A DNA stretch of 64,000 nt, taken from Sphingomonas glacialis (GTDB lineage: Bacteria; Pseudomonadota; Alphaproteobacteria; Sphingomonadales; Sphingomonadaceae). The stretch spans positions 124,001-188,000 of the forward strand of contig NZ_BNAQ01000006.1 of NCBI RefSeq assembly GCF_014653575.1, written 5' to 3'. The notes under the pieces are model-generated. The model worked only from the letters and a program-made list of their open reading frames with translations. It was not told the origin of the DNA and did not search any database. The translations under genes and the position numbers were made by a program. Below are positions 25,701 through 35,201 of the stretch, piece by piece; the first letter of the stretch is position 1; each line of letters opens with the position of its first letter.

Positions 25701-26748
25701 TGGCGTGCGCTGCATGTGGATGCGCGGCGGCACGTCGAAGGGCGCGTTCTTCCTCGCCGACGATCTCCCCGCCGATCCGGCAGCGCGCGATGCGTTCCTG
25801 CTGCGGGTGATGGGTTCGCCCGATCCGCGCCAGATCGACGGCATGGGCGGCGCCGATCCGCTGACCTCGAAGGTCGCGGTCGTCTCGAAATCGGCGCGCG
25901 AGGGCGTCGACGTCGACTATCTCTTCCTCCAGGTGTTCGTCGACCAGCCGCTCGTCAGCGACAGCCAGAATTGCGGCAACATGCTCGCCGGTGTCGGCCC
26001 GTTCGCGGTCGAGCGCGGGCTGGTGATGCCGAGCGGCGACGAAACCCGCGTCGCGATCTTCATGGAGAATACGGAACAAGTCGCGGTCGCCACGCTGCAG
26101 ACCCCCGGCGGCCAGGTGCGCTACGACGGCGATGTTGCGATCAGCGGCGTCCCCGGCACCGCCGCGCCGATCCCGCTCGCGTTTCGCGATACCGCGGGAT
26201 CGTCGTGCGGCGCGCTGCTGCCGACCGGCAACGGCGTCGACACGATCGACGGCATGGCGGTCACGCTGATCGACAACGGCATGCCGTGCGTCGTCTTCGC
26301 CGCCACCGATGTCGGCGTGACCGGTTATGAGGACCGCGAGACGCTCGACGCGAACGACGCGATGAAGGCGAAGATCGAGGCGATCCGCTTGAAGGCCGGC
26401 CCGCTGATGAACCTCGGCGACGTCACCGAAAAATCGGTCCCCAAGATGATGCTCGTCGCCGCGCCCAAGGATGGCGGCGCGATCGCGGTGCGCTCGCTCA
26501 TCCCGCACCGCGTCCATACCTCGATCGGCGTGCTCGGCGCGGTCAGCGTCGCGACCGCGTGCCTGATCGAGGGCTCGCCCGCCGCCGCGCTCGCCCACGT
26601 GCCCGAGGGCAACACCAAGACGCTCGGCGTCGAGCATCCGAGCGGCGTCACCGAATGCGTCGTGACGATCGACGCCGGCGGCCAGCCGGTCGAGGCGGGC
26701 ATGCTGCGCACCGCGCGCAAATTGATGGACGGAGAGGTTTTCGCATGA
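25693..26748 (+). CDS. ligU: 4-Oxalomesaconate tautomerase
   Basis: A 351-residue PrpF-family isomerase. The typical start MWMRGGTSKGAFFLADDLP and the conserved QNCGNMLAGVGPFAVERGL (catalytic cysteine region) are present, and GSSCGALLPTGNGVDTIDG marks the second half. LigU shifts the double bond of 4-oxalomesaconate ahead of LigJ. It overlaps ligK by 8 nt and ligI by 4 nt. Confidence 0.93.
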   Translation: MSDGVRCMWMRGGTSKGAFFLADDLPADPAARDAFLLRVMGSPDPRQIDGMGGADPLTSKVAVVSKSAREGVDVDYLFLQVFVDQPLVSDSQNCGNMLAGVGPFAVERGLVMPSGDETRVAIFMENTEQVAVATLQTPGGQVRYDGDVAISGVPGTAAPIPLAFRDTAGSSCGALLPTGNGVDTIDGMAVTLIDNGMPCVVFAATDVGVTGYEDRETLDANDAMKAKIEAIRLKAGPLMNLGDVTEKSVPKMMLVAAPKDGGAIAVRSLIPHRVHTSIGVLGAVSVATACLIEGSPAAALAHVPEGNTKTLGVEHPSGVTECVVTIDAGGQPVEAGMLRTARKLMDGEVFA

Positions 26749-27623
26749 GCCGCACCAAGACCTGGGTCGACCAGCCGAGCGCGCCCGCCTACGCCCCGCC
26801 CCCCGGCGCGATCGACGCGCATGTCCACGTCTTCGGGCCCGAAGCCGACTTCCCGTTCAGCCCCAAGGCGAAATATCACCCCGAGGACGCCACGCCCGAG
26901 ATGCTGTTCGCGCTGCGCGACCAGCTCGGCTTTGCGCGTAACGTGATCGTCCAGGCGAGCTGCCACGGCACCGACAATGCCGCGACGCTCAACGCAATCG
27001 CCAAGTCGGGCGGTGCCGCGCGCGGGGTCGCGGTGGTCAGCCCCGATATCGACGATGCCGAACTGCAGAAGCTCCACGACGGCGGCATCCGCGGCGTGCG
27101 CTTCAACTTCCTCAAGCGGCTGGTCGATGACGCGCCCAAGGACAAGTTCCTCAACATCGCGCGCCGCATCGCCCCGCTCGGCTGGCACGTCGTCGTCTAT
27201 TTCGAGGCCGATATCCTCGAGGAGCTAGAGCCCTTCCTCGCCGCGATTCCGACGACGATCGTGGTCGATCACCTTGGCCGCCCCGACATCGCGCAGGGCC
27301 CCGGCGGCGCCGACATCACGCGCTTCGTCCAGCTGCTCGACGATCATCCCAACATCTGGACCAAGGTATCGGGCGCCGAACGCCTCTCGCCACAGGGCGC
27401 GCCGTTCGACGATTTCGTCGCGGTGATCCGCCCGGTGGTCGAGCGCTTCCCCGATCGCGTGCTGTGGGGCACCGACTGGCCGCACCCCAATATGGAGCAT
27501 CGCATCCCCGACGACGGCACGCTGGTCGACGTCATCCCGCGAATTGCTCCGACTGCCGAGTTGCAGCGCAAGCTGCTGGTCGACAATCCGATGCGGCTGT
27601 ATTGGCCCGAGCAACTGGGCTGA
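26745..27623 (+). CDS. ligI: 2-Pyrone-4,6-dicarboxylate lactonase
   Basis: A 292-residue amidohydrolase. DAHVHVFGPEADFPF (His26, His28) forms the active-site start. HGTDNAATLNAI, HLGRPDIAQG and the late catalytic Asp in WGTDWPHPN match LigI. It opens the pyrone made by LigC. The length equals that of the characterised enzyme. The ATG at 26745 overlaps the ligU stop. Confidence 0.96.
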   Translation: MSRTKTWVDQPSAPAYAPPPGAIDAHVHVFGPEADFPFSPKAKYHPEDATPEMLFALRDQLGFARNVIVQASCHGTDNAATLNAIAKSGGAARGVAVVSPDIDDAELQKLHDGGIRGVRFNFLKRLVDDAPKDKFLNIARRIAPLGWHVVVYFEADILEELEPFLAAIPTTIVVDHLGRPDIAQGPGGADITRFVQLLDDHPNIWTKVSGAERLSPQGAPFDDFVAVIRPVVERFPDRVLWGTDWPHPNMEHRIPDDGTLVDVIPRIAPTAELQRKLLVDNPMRLYWPEQLG

Positions 27624-27648
27624 CCCGCCCGTTGCATTCGGAGCTGCC

Positions 27649-28659
27649 ATGACCTTGCCGACCCGCACGATCGGCCCGTTCACCGTCTCGGCGATCGGAC
27701 TCGGCTGCATGAACCTCAGCCATGCTTACGGCGTGCCACCGAGCGCGGAGGACGGCGCGCGGTTGCTCAACGCAGCGCTCGATCTCGGCTACACGCTGCT
27801 CGATACCGCGGCGCTGTATGGCGGTGGCGAGAACGAGCGGCTGATCGGGCGCGCGGTGATGCATCGCCGCGCAGAATTCACGCTGTCCTCGAAATGCGTG
27901 CTCGACTTGGTCGATGGTAAGCGCATCCTCGACGCAACGCCAGCCGCGCTCACGCGCACGCTCGACGGCGCGCTGGGGCGGCTGGGGACCGACCATATCG
28001 ATCTCTATTACATGCATCGCCTCGACCGGAAGGTACCGATCGAGGAGTCGGTCGGCGCCTTGGTCCGCGCCAAGGAAGCGGGCAAGATCGGCGCGATCGG
28101 GCTGTCGGAAATGTCCGCGGAGACGATCCGCCGTGCGCACGCCGTTCATCCGATCGCGGCGGTGCAGTCCGAATATTCGCCCGCAGTGCGCAATCCCGAA
28201 GTCGCCGTGCTCGATGCCTGCGCCGAGCTCGGCATCGCGCTCGTCGCTTTCTCGCCGGTGGCGCGCGGGCTCCTTGCTGGCGCGGTTCACGACGACAGCT
28301 ATGCCGAGGGTGACATCCGCAGCCCGATGCCGCGCTTCGTCGAGCCGCTGCTGTCGCAGAATCTGAAAACCGTAGCGGGCTTCGACGCGCTTGCCGCGCA
28401 GGCGGGGCTGACGCCGGCGCAACTCGCGCTCGGCTGGGTGCTGGCGCAGCGGCCGTTCACCGTGCCGATTCCGGGGACGACCAGTCTGGCGCATCTCGCC
28501 GAAAATCTCGCCGCGGCAGAACGCCCGCTCGCCGCCGATCTGGTCGCTGCGGTCGACCGTCTTTTTCCGGCGGGGGCGCTCAAGGGCGCACGCTATCCCG
28601 CGGCGATGCAAGCGCAGATCGATACCGAAACCCTGCCGGGCGAAGAGCTCGCGGCCTAG
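27649..28659 (+). CDS. Aldo/keto reductase
   Basis: A 336-residue NADPH-dependent reductase of the AKR superfamily. The tetrad is visible: Asp in LLDTAALYG, the Tyr of ALYG, Lys in LSSKCVLD and His in YYMHRLDRK. GIALVAFSPVARGLLAG and VPIPGTTSLAHLAENLAA complete the family. GGAG lies 5 nt before the ATG, and the gap to ligI is 25 bp. It may be co-transcribed with the lig genes, but no aromatic role is established. Confidence 0.9.
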   Translation: MTLPTRTIGPFTVSAIGLGCMNLSHAYGVPPSAEDGARLLNAALDLGYTLLDTAALYGGGENERLIGRAVMHRRAEFTLSSKCVLDLVDGKRILDATPAALTRTLDGALGRLGTDHIDLYYMHRLDRKVPIEESVGALVRAKEAGKIGAIGLSEMSAETIRRAHAVHPIAAVQSEYSPAVRNPEVAVLDACAELGIALVAFSPVARGLLAGAVHDDSYAEGDIRSPMPRFVEPLLSQNLKTVAGFDALAAQAGLTPAQLALGWVLAQRPFTVPIPGTTSLAHLAENLAAAERPLAADLVAAVDRLFPAGALKGARYPAAMQAQIDTETLPGEELAA

Positions 28660-28741
28660 GCAGGGCGTATCCCGGCGGCCGATGATCGCCAGCCGCGCGA
28701 ATGACCGATTGGCAATCCGTCGCGCCCGAGCTACAACCATG

Positions 28742-28767
28742 ATCGGGAAGCGTTTTCGCGTCCCGAT
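28742..28767 (+). terminator. Hairpin between the lig operon and the cobalamin riboswitch
   Basis: A 7-bp stem (28742-28748/28761-28767) continues after one mismatch into a 3-bp stem with a TTTT loop. It follows the aldo/keto reductase stop by about 80 bp and precedes the riboswitch, where a boundary is expected. There is no downstream T-run. Confidence 0.4.
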
Positions 28768-28776
28768 GATCGCGCC

Positions 28777-29033
28777 GGTGCCCCGCGAGGGGCTTGAATG
28801 GGAATGCGGTGCGGGGTTCGCCCCAAATCCGCGGCTGTCCCTGCAACTGTGAGCGGTGAGCGACGGCGTCAGGCTCCACTCCGGAGCAGCCACTGGGACC
28901 GCGCATCGAGCGATGCGCTCCTGGGAAGGCGATGCCCGAGCTTTGACCCGCAAGCCAGGAGACCTGCCGGCGATAAGGTCGCTCTTGCTTCGGCCCAGGG
29001 GATGGCTGCGGCACGGTTCTCCGTCTGAGCGAC
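28777..29033 (+). ncRNA. Cobalamin riboswitch upstream of cobW
   Basis: The conserved cobalamin aptamer is readable: CCCCGCGAGGGGCTT, then GGCTGTCCCTGCAACTGTGA, GCAGCCACTGGGA, CTGGGAAGGC, and the B12 box AAGCCAGGAGACCTGCCGG (28952-28970). Beyond the aptamer, GTCGCTC (28978-28984) can pair with GAGCGAC (29027-29033), giving an expression-platform stem also found in the second riboswitch. It most likely represses the cob operon when adenosylcobalamin is plentiful. About 120 nt separate it from cobW. Confidence 0.95.
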
Positions 29034-29154
29034 GAACCTGTGTGGCTGGGGCCGCATCGGTGTGCGCTTGCGGGGGGCTTTCGGCGCCCATCGAAGGCGT
29101 GCGCCGACCGACATGAGGTCCCCGCCGGTCGTTGCCAGCGCCGAGGGAAACCCG

Positions 29155-30192
29155 ATGTCCGATCTTACGAAAATCCCCGTTACCATCGTCACCGGCTTTC
29201 TCGGCGCGGGCAAGACGACGCTCATCAGCCATCTGATCCGCCAGTCGTGCGGTCGCCGGCTCGCGGTGATCGTCAACGAATTCGGCACGCTCGGCGTCGA
29301 CGGCGATATCCTCAAGGGCTGTGCGATCCCCGATTGCCCGGCGGAGAATATCGTCGAACTGGCGAATGGCTGCATCTGCTGCACCGTCGCCGACGATTTC
29401 ATCCCGACCGTCGAGACCCTGCTCGCGCTCGACCCGCGACCCGACCATATCCTGATCGAAACCTCGGGGCTCGCTTTACCCAAGCCGCTGCTCAAGGCAT
29501 TCGACTGGCCGGCGATCCGCTCGCGGATCACCGTCGACGGTGTCATCGCGCTCGCCGATGCCGAGGCGGTCGCGGCAGGACGCTTCGCCCCCGATCTGGC
29601 GGCACTCGATGCGCAGCGCGCCGCCGATCCCAGCATCGACCATGAGACCCCGCTGTCCGAAGTGTTCGAGGATCAGCTCGCCTGCGCCGACATGGTGTTG
29701 CTCACCAAATGCGACCTGGCCGGAGCCGAAGGGATCGCCGCCGCGCGCGCGGTGATCGCCGCCGAGACGCCGCGCGCGCTGCCCGTGCTCGAACTGATCG
29801 ACGGCGTCGTCGATCCGCGCATCGTGCTCGGCATCGGCGCCGCAGCAGAGGACGATATCGCCGCGCGCCCGTCGCATCATGACGGCGAGGACGAGCACGA
29901 GCATGACGATTTCGACAGCATCGTGCTCGACTTCGGCGAGATCGCCGCGCCCGATGACCTTGCCGCGCGGATCGAGACGCTCGGCGGCGGTGGCGAGGTG
30001 CTGCGCGTGAAGGGCTATGCCGCGGTGGCGGGCAAGCCGATGCGGCTGCTGGTCCAGGCGGTGGGCGCGCGTGTCCGCACGCATTATGACCGGCCGTGGC
30101 GGAGCGACGAACCGCGCGCCACGCGCCTGGTGGTAATCGCCGAGCGCGATCGTCTCGACCCCGCAGCGATCCGGGCGGCGCTGCAGGGCTGA
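29155..30192 (+). CDS. cobW: CobW metallochaperone GTPase
   Basis: A 345-residue COG0523 G3E GTPase. It has Walker A GFLGAGKTT (14-22), the metal-binding CICC motif (73-76), guanine-recognition TKCD (184-187), a His/Asp/Glu-rich loop at 241-252 and a CobW C-terminal domain. It lies first in the cob operon, 7 bp before cobN, which fits delivery of Co(II) to the cobaltochelatase. The ATG at 29155 follows the riboswitch leader. Confidence 0.94.
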   Translation: MSDLTKIPVTIVTGFLGAGKTTLISHLIRQSCGRRLAVIVNEFGTLGVDGDILKGCAIPDCPAENIVELANGCICCTVADDFIPTVETLLALDPRPDHILIETSGLALPKPLLKAFDWPAIRSRITVDGVIALADAEAVAAGRFAPDLAALDAQRAADPSIDHETPLSEVFEDQLACADMVLLTKCDLAGAEGIAAARAVIAAETPRALPVLELIDGVVDPRIVLGIGAAAEDDIAARPSHHDGEDEHEHDDFDSIVLDFGEIAAPDDLAARIETLGGGGEVLRVKGYAAVAGKPMRLLVQAVGARVRTHYDRPWRSDEPRATRLVVIAERDRLDPAAIRAALQG

Positions 30193-30199
30193 CGCTGCG

Positions 30200-33100
30200 A
30201 TGCACGTCATCTTCCGCGAAACCCACGGGTTGGAGGAGAGCGCATCGCCGCGCGATCTGGGGCAGGACGCCGCCGATCTCGTGCTCTTGTCGTTCTCCGA
30301 CAGCGATCTCGGCGCGTTCGCGGCCGGGTGGCGCAGCGCCGTGGCGGATGCGGGCGATGCCGCGCTGCCGAGCGTACGGCTCGCCAATCTCGCCGAGCTG
30401 ACGCACCCGCTGTCGGTGGATACCTATGTCGAACGCACCTTGGCGGGCGCGAAGGGCATCCTGATCCGGCTGATCGGCGGGGCGGCCTATTGGTCCTATG
30501 GCCTGCAGCAGGTCGCCGCGCTGGCGCGGCGCGAGGGAATCGCGCTGGCGGTGATCCCCGCCGACGGGCGCCGCGACGAACGGCTCGAGGCCGCCTCGAC
30601 GGTGCCGGTCTCGACGCTGCATCGGCTCGCGCAGCTGTGCGATATCGGCGGCGCGGCGGCGGCGCAGGCGGCGCTTGCGCAATTTGCGCTGGCGTCGGGC
30701 TGCTATGTGCGACCGGTCCATGGCGCGCGCGCGATCGCGCCGGTCGGGGGGTGGCAAGCCGGGCGCGGCATCGTCTGTCCCGCGGCGTTCGCGCTCACCG
30801 CGACGCGGCCGCGGATCCTGATCGTCTTCTACCGATCGTATCTCACCGCCGCCGATCTCGACCCGATCGCCGCGCTGCAAGCCGCATTCGAGGCGCGCGG
30901 CTGCGACGTCCTCGCGCTGTTCGCGCCGTCGCTCAAGGACCCGGAAGCGAGCGGCTGGATGCGGCGCTGGGTCGCGAGCCTCGCGCCTGCCGCGATCGTC
31001 AACGCGACCGCGTTCTCAGCGCGCGATGACACCGGAACCACGCCGCTCGATGGGGCGGGCGTGCCCGTGTTTCAGGTTGCGCTCGCGACATCGGATCGCG
31101 CGGCCTGGGCAGGCGCGCAGCGTGGGCTGTCGCCGGTCGATCTCGCGATGCATGTCGTGCTGCCCGAAGTCGACGGCCGCCTGTTCGCGGGCGTCGCGAG
31201 CTTCAAGGACGACGCGCCGTTCGATCCCGACCTGCAGTTCGCCCGCCGCGAGCATCGTGCCGATCCCGCGCGGGTGGCCGCCATCGTCGCACGGGTCCTC
31301 GGGTGGATCTCGCTCGCGCAGACTGCGGCGGCGGAGCGGCGGCTGGCGATCGTCGTCTCGACCTATCCGGGCAAAACGCACCAGATGGCGCATGCGGTCG
31401 GTCTCGACGCGATCGCCTCGGTCGCGGCGATGCTGGAGGATCTCGCTGGTGCCGGCTATACCACCGGACCCGGCCCCGCCGATCTGCCCGCCATGCTCGC
31501 GACGCAGACGCTCGACTGGCCGGTCGCGGAATATCGTGCGGCGTTACGCGGACTGCCGGCCACGTTGCGCGACGATCTCTTCGCCGCGTGGGGCGAGCCG
31601 GAGGACGACCCTACCGTCAGCGAGGGCCGGTTCCGCTTTGCCGCCTATGCCAGCGGCGAGAGCATCGTCGCGCTGCAACCCGAACGCGGGCGTCCCGCAG
31701 TCCGCGCGGACGAATATCACGATGTGACACGCTGCCCGCGCCATGGGTACGTCGCCTTCTACCTCTGGCTGCAGGCGCGCGGCACGCACGCGCTGGTCCA
31801 CGTCGGCGCGCACGGCACGCTCGAATGGCTGCCGGGCAAGGCGGTCGCGCTGTCAGATGCCTGCTGGCCCGAGGCGCTGACCGGCGCGCTGCCCGTCATC
31901 TATCCGTTCATCGTCAACGATCCCGGCGAGGCGGCGCAGGCCAAGCGTCGCATCGGCGCGGTGACGATCGGGCATGTTCCCCCGCCGCTCGAGCGCAGCG
32001 GAGGTGGCGCCGGGCTTGGGCGGCTCGAGGCGTTGCTCGACGAATTCTCGAACGCCGACGGGCTCGATCCGCCGCGGCGCGCCCGGCTGCGCGGCGACAT
32101 CCGCGACGAGGCGCGCGCGCTCGGGCTCGACGGGGTGCTCGGCCTCGACGCGGCGCGCTCGGATGCCGAGGCGATCACGCGGATCGACACCTTCGTCTGC
32201 GACGTCAAGGACAGCCAGTTCGGCGACGGGCTGCACGTCTTCGGTCGCGAGCACCAAGGTGCGGCGGAACGCGACGGACTGCTCGCCGCGCTCGATGGGC
32301 GACGTGTGGCGGCGGGGCCATCGGGCTCGCCGTGGCGCGGACGAAGCGACGTCCTGCCGACCGGACGCAACCTTTATACGACCGATCCGCGCGCGGTGCC
32401 GTCGCGCTCGGCGCACGCGCAGGGCGTGCGGCTCGCTGACGAACTGATCCGCCGCCACTTGCAGGATCAGGGCGACTATCCGCGCGCGCTCGTCATCGAC
32501 CTGTGGGGATCGGCGACGATGCGCACCGCGGGCGAGGAGTTCGCGATGGCGCTCCATCTGCTCGGCGCAGAGCCGGTGTGGCACATGGGGTCGGAGCGTG
32601 TGACCGGGGTCGAAATCCTGCCGCTGCTGCTGCTCGACCGGCCGCGGATCGATGTCACGCTGCGCATCTCCGGCCTGTTCCGCGACGCCTTCCCGACGCT
32701 GTGCGCGATGTTCGGCCAGGCGGTGCGCGCGATCGCCGCGCGCGACGAGCCCGCCGATCGCAACCCGTTCGTCGGCGCACCGGCCGCCGCGCGCGTGTTC
32801 GGCCCCGCACCCGGCCGCTACGGCCTCGGCCTGGGCGACAGCGTCGACACCTACACGCCCGAGGCGCGCCGATCCGCGGGGGAAGCGTGGCTCGCCGCCT
32901 CGTCGCACGCCTTCGATGGCCAGGCCGAGCGTGCGGATCCCGCCGGGATCCGAGCGCGGGTCGCCGCCGCCGATCTGTTCGTCCATGTCCAGGACCTGCC
33001 CGAAACTGACCTGCTGCTCGCCGCCGATTATGCCGCGCACGAAGCCGGCTTCGCTGCCGCGCAGGCGGTGACGGGCGGGAATGCGACCGCCTACCACCTC

Positions 33101-33472
33101 GATGCGACCGATCCCGATCGCCCGCGCGCGCGGCCGCTTCCCGAAGAAATCGCGCGCGTCGTCCGCGCGCGCGCCGCGCACCCGGGCTGGATCGCCGGGA
33201 TGATGCGACACGGCTATCGCGGCGCGGCCGAGATCGCGGCGACGCTCGATCATCTCGGCAGCTTCGCGCATCTCGCGGGCGCGGTGACGCCCGAGTCGTT
33301 CGACCTCTATTTCGACGCGACGTTGGCGCGCGACGATGTTCGTGGGTTTCTGGCCGACGCCAACCCGGGCGCGCTCGCGGCGATGGAGGCGCGCTTTGCG
33401 GCGTTGCGCGCGGCGGGCCTGTGGCAGACGCGGCGCAATTCGATCCTCGCGCAGCTGGACGGCGCGGCATGA
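30200..33472 (+). CDS. cobN: Cobaltochelatase subunit CobN
   Basis: A 1090-residue large subunit that inserts Co(II) into hydrogenobyrinic acid a,c-diamide together with CobS and CobT. CobN/BchH family blocks are visible, including LVHVGAHGTLEWLPGKAVAL, YPFIVNDPGEAAQAKRR and LPTGRNLYTTDPRAVPS. It is shorter than the roughly 1275-residue Pseudomonas denitrificans protein. CobS and CobT genes are not in the window. It overlaps cobG by 4 nt. Confidence 0.95.
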   Translation: MHVIFRETHGLEESASPRDLGQDAADLVLLSFSDSDLGAFAAGWRSAVADAGDAALPSVRLANLAELTHPLSVDTYVERTLAGAKGILIRLIGGAAYWSYGLQQVAALARREGIALAVIPADGRRDERLEAASTVPVSTLHRLAQLCDIGGAAAAQAALAQFALASGCYVRPVHGARAIAPVGGWQAGRGIVCPAAFALTATRPRILIVFYRSYLTAADLDPIAALQAAFEARGCDVLALFAPSLKDPEASGWMRRWVASLAPAAIVNATAFSARDDTGTTPLDGAGVPVFQVALATSDRAAWAGAQRGLSPVDLAMHVVLPEVDGRLFAGVASFKDDAPFDPDLQFARREHRADPARVAAIVARVLGWISLAQTAAAERRLAIVVSTYPGKTHQMAHAVGLDAIASVAAMLEDLAGAGYTTGPGPADLPAMLATQTLDWPVAEYRAALRGLPATLRDDLFAAWGEPEDDPTVSEGRFRFAAYASGESIVALQPERGRPAVRADEYHDVTRCPRHGYVAFYLWLQARGTHALVHVGAHGTLEWLPGKAVALSDACWPEALTGALPVIYPFIVNDPGEAAQAKRRIGAVTIGHVPPPLERSGGGAGLGRLEALLDEFSNADGLDPPRRARLRGDIRDEARALGLDGVLGLDAARSDAEAITRIDTFVCDVKDSQFGDGLHVFGREHQGAAERDGLLAALDGRRVAAGPSGSPWRGRSDVLPTGRNLYTTDPRAVPSRSAHAQGVRLADELIRRHLQDQGDYPRALVIDLWGSATMRTAGEEFAMALHLLGAEPVWHMGSERVTGVEILPLLLLDRPRIDVTLRISGLFRDAFPTLCAMFGQAVRAIAARDEPADRNPFVGAPAAARVFGPAPGRYGLGLGDSVDTYTPEARRSAGEAWLAASSHAFDGQAERADPAGIRARVAAADLFVHVQDLPETDLLLAADYAAHEAGFAAAQAVTGGNATAYHLDATDPDRPRARPLPEEIARVVRARAAHPGWIAGMMRHGYRGAAEIAATLDHLGSFAHLAGAVTPESFDLYFDATLARDDVRGFLADANPGALAAMEARFAALRAAGLWQTRRNSILAQLDGAA

Positions 33473-34572
33473 GCGCGGTGCGTGGCTGGTGCCCGACCGC
33501 GTGGCGGCCGATGGCGGCGGGCGACGGCTTGCTCGTCCGCGTGCGGCCGCAGCTCGGGCGGCTCGACCGCAATCAGATGCTCGGCCTGTGCGCGGCGGCG
33601 GTGCGGTATGGCAACGGCCAGATCGACGTGACCAACCGCGCCAATCTGCAGATTCGCGGAGCTACCGACTCCAGTTGGGAAGCGCTTGTCGCCGCGCTGG
33701 TGGACCTGGCTTTGGTCGATCCCGATCCACAACGCGAAGCCCGCCGGGCGATCCTCGTCGCGCCCAACTGGCAGACAGGCGACGACACGTATCGCATCGC
33801 GACCGAACTCGAAGCGCGCCTCGCAGAACTTCCCGAGTTGCCGGGCAAGGTAGGCTTCGCAATCGACGCTGGTGCCGCACCGATCCTGACGACCGCGCCC
33901 GCCGACTTTCGCATCGAACGCGCCGCCACAGGCCGTCTGATCCTGCGAGCGGAGGGCCGCGAGCCTGGCGTTGCGATCGCGCTCGGCAAAGAAGTCGATG
34001 CGCTGATCGCGCTCGCCCAGTGGTTCGTCGCCACCGGCGGCGCAGAGGCCGGTCGGATGGCGCGCCATGCCGCACCGCTCTCCGACTGGGCCGCCGGCGA
34101 CGATCGCCCCGCCCCGCCCGGAGCGCCGCTTGCCCCCGGCCGCCATCCGCTCGGTGCCGCGCAGCCGCTTCCGTTCGGCCGGATCGATGCCGACACCTTT
34201 ATCGCGATGCTAGCCACCTCGCCCGCCAGCGCCGTCCGCACCACGCCGTGGCGCCTACTGCTGATCGAAGGCGCAACCCACATCCCCGCCCCCGACCCGC
34301 TCGCCGCGACCGATGCCTGTGTCGGCGCACCCGCCTGCCCGCAAGCCAGCGTCGCGACGCGTGACCTTGCCGCCCGGCTCGCCCCGTTCGTCGCCGGGCA
34401 TCTCCACGTCTCGGGGTGCGCCAAGGGCTGCGCGCGCGCCGCCCCCGCTTCCGTCGTGCTGACCGGCCGCGACGGGCGCTACGACCTCGCGTTCGACGCC
34501 CGCGCCGGGGCGCCGCCGGCGCGCGCGGGGCTCGAAGTGCGCCAGATTCTCGACCATTTCGGAGCCGCCTGA
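33469..34572 (+). CDS. cobG: Precorrin-3B synthase
   Basis: A 367-residue protein of the nitrite/sulfite reductase ferredoxin-like family. Four cysteines for the [4Fe-4S] site are visible (C284, C290, C317, C321 in ATDACVGAPAC and VSGCAKGC). CobG hydroxylates precorrin-3A using O2 and so marks the aerobic route. The ATG at 33469 overlaps the cobN stop, and the stop overlaps cobH (TGATG). Confidence 0.92.
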   Translation: MSAVRGWCPTAWRPMAAGDGLLVRVRPQLGRLDRNQMLGLCAAAVRYGNGQIDVTNRANLQIRGATDSSWEALVAALVDLALVDPDPQREARRAILVAPNWQTGDDTYRIATELEARLAELPELPGKVGFAIDAGAAPILTTAPADFRIERAATGRLILRAEGREPGVAIALGKEVDALIALAQWFVATGGAEAGRMARHAAPLSDWAAGDDRPAPPGAPLAPGRHPLGAAQPLPFGRIDADTFIAMLATSPASAVRTTPWRLLLIEGATHIPAPDPLAATDACVGAPACPQASVATRDLAARLAPFVAGHLHVSGCAKGCARAAPASVVLTGRDGRYDLAFDARAGAPPARAGLEVRQILDHFGAA

Positions 34573-35201
34573 TGCCGCATGTCTATGAGACCGATGGCGC
34601 CGCAATCTATCGCCAGTCGTTCGCCACGATCCGTGCCGAAGCCGCGCTGTCGTGCTTCGACCGCGACGAGGAACCCGTCGCGGTGCGGATGATCCACGCC
34701 GCCGGGCTGGTCGAGCTCGCCGCCCACATCCGCTTCTCCCCCGGCTTCGCCAGCGTTGCGCGGGCAGCGCTACAAGCCGGCGCGCCGATCCTGTGCGACG
34801 CGCGCATGGTCACAGAAGGAATCACCCGCGCCCGCCTCCCCGCCGACAATCCCGTGATCTGTACGCTCCACGCGCCCGAGACGCCCGAGCTTGCCCGCGC
34901 GATGGGCAACACGCGCTCGGCAGCCGCGCTCGAACTGTGGCGCCCGCATCTCGCCGGCGCGCTGGTCGCGATCGGCAACGCGCCGACCGCCTTGTTCCAT
35001 CTGCTCACCATGCTCGAAGACCCGGCGTGCCCGCGCCCTGCCGCGATCATCGGCTGTCCGGTCGGCTTTGTCGGCGCGATGGAGTCGAAGGCGGCGTTAT
35101 GGGCCGAACAGCCGGTGCCGTGCGTCATCGTCGAGGGGCGGATGGGCGGCAGCGCGATCACCGTCGCCGCGATCAACGCACTGGCGAGCCGCACCGAATG
35201 A
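34572..35201 (+). CDS. cobH: Precorrin-8X methylmutase
   Basis: A 209-residue CbiC/CobH protein that moves the C11 methyl group to C12 to give hydrogenobyrinic acid. The catalytic histidine lies in VRMIHAAGLVE. ILCDARMVTEGITR, GNAPTALFHLL and GCPVGFVGAMESK are diagnostic. It is coupled to cobG and to cobI. Confidence 0.95.
   Translation: MPHVYETDGAAIYRQSFATIRAEAALSCFDRDEEPVAVRMIHAAGLVELAAHIRFSPGFASVARAALQAGAPILCDARMVTEGITRARLPADNPVICTLHAPETPELARAMGNTRSAAALELWRPHLAGALVAIGNAPTALFHLLTMLEDPACPRPAAIIGCPVGFVGAMESKAALWAEQPVPCVIVEGRMGGSAITVAAINALASRTE

Noticed and set aside
27532..29448. Minus-strand open frame of 638 codons crossing the riboswitch
   Set aside because: It is antisense to the aldo/keto reductase, a structured RNA and cobW in turn, so it cannot be a real protein gene.
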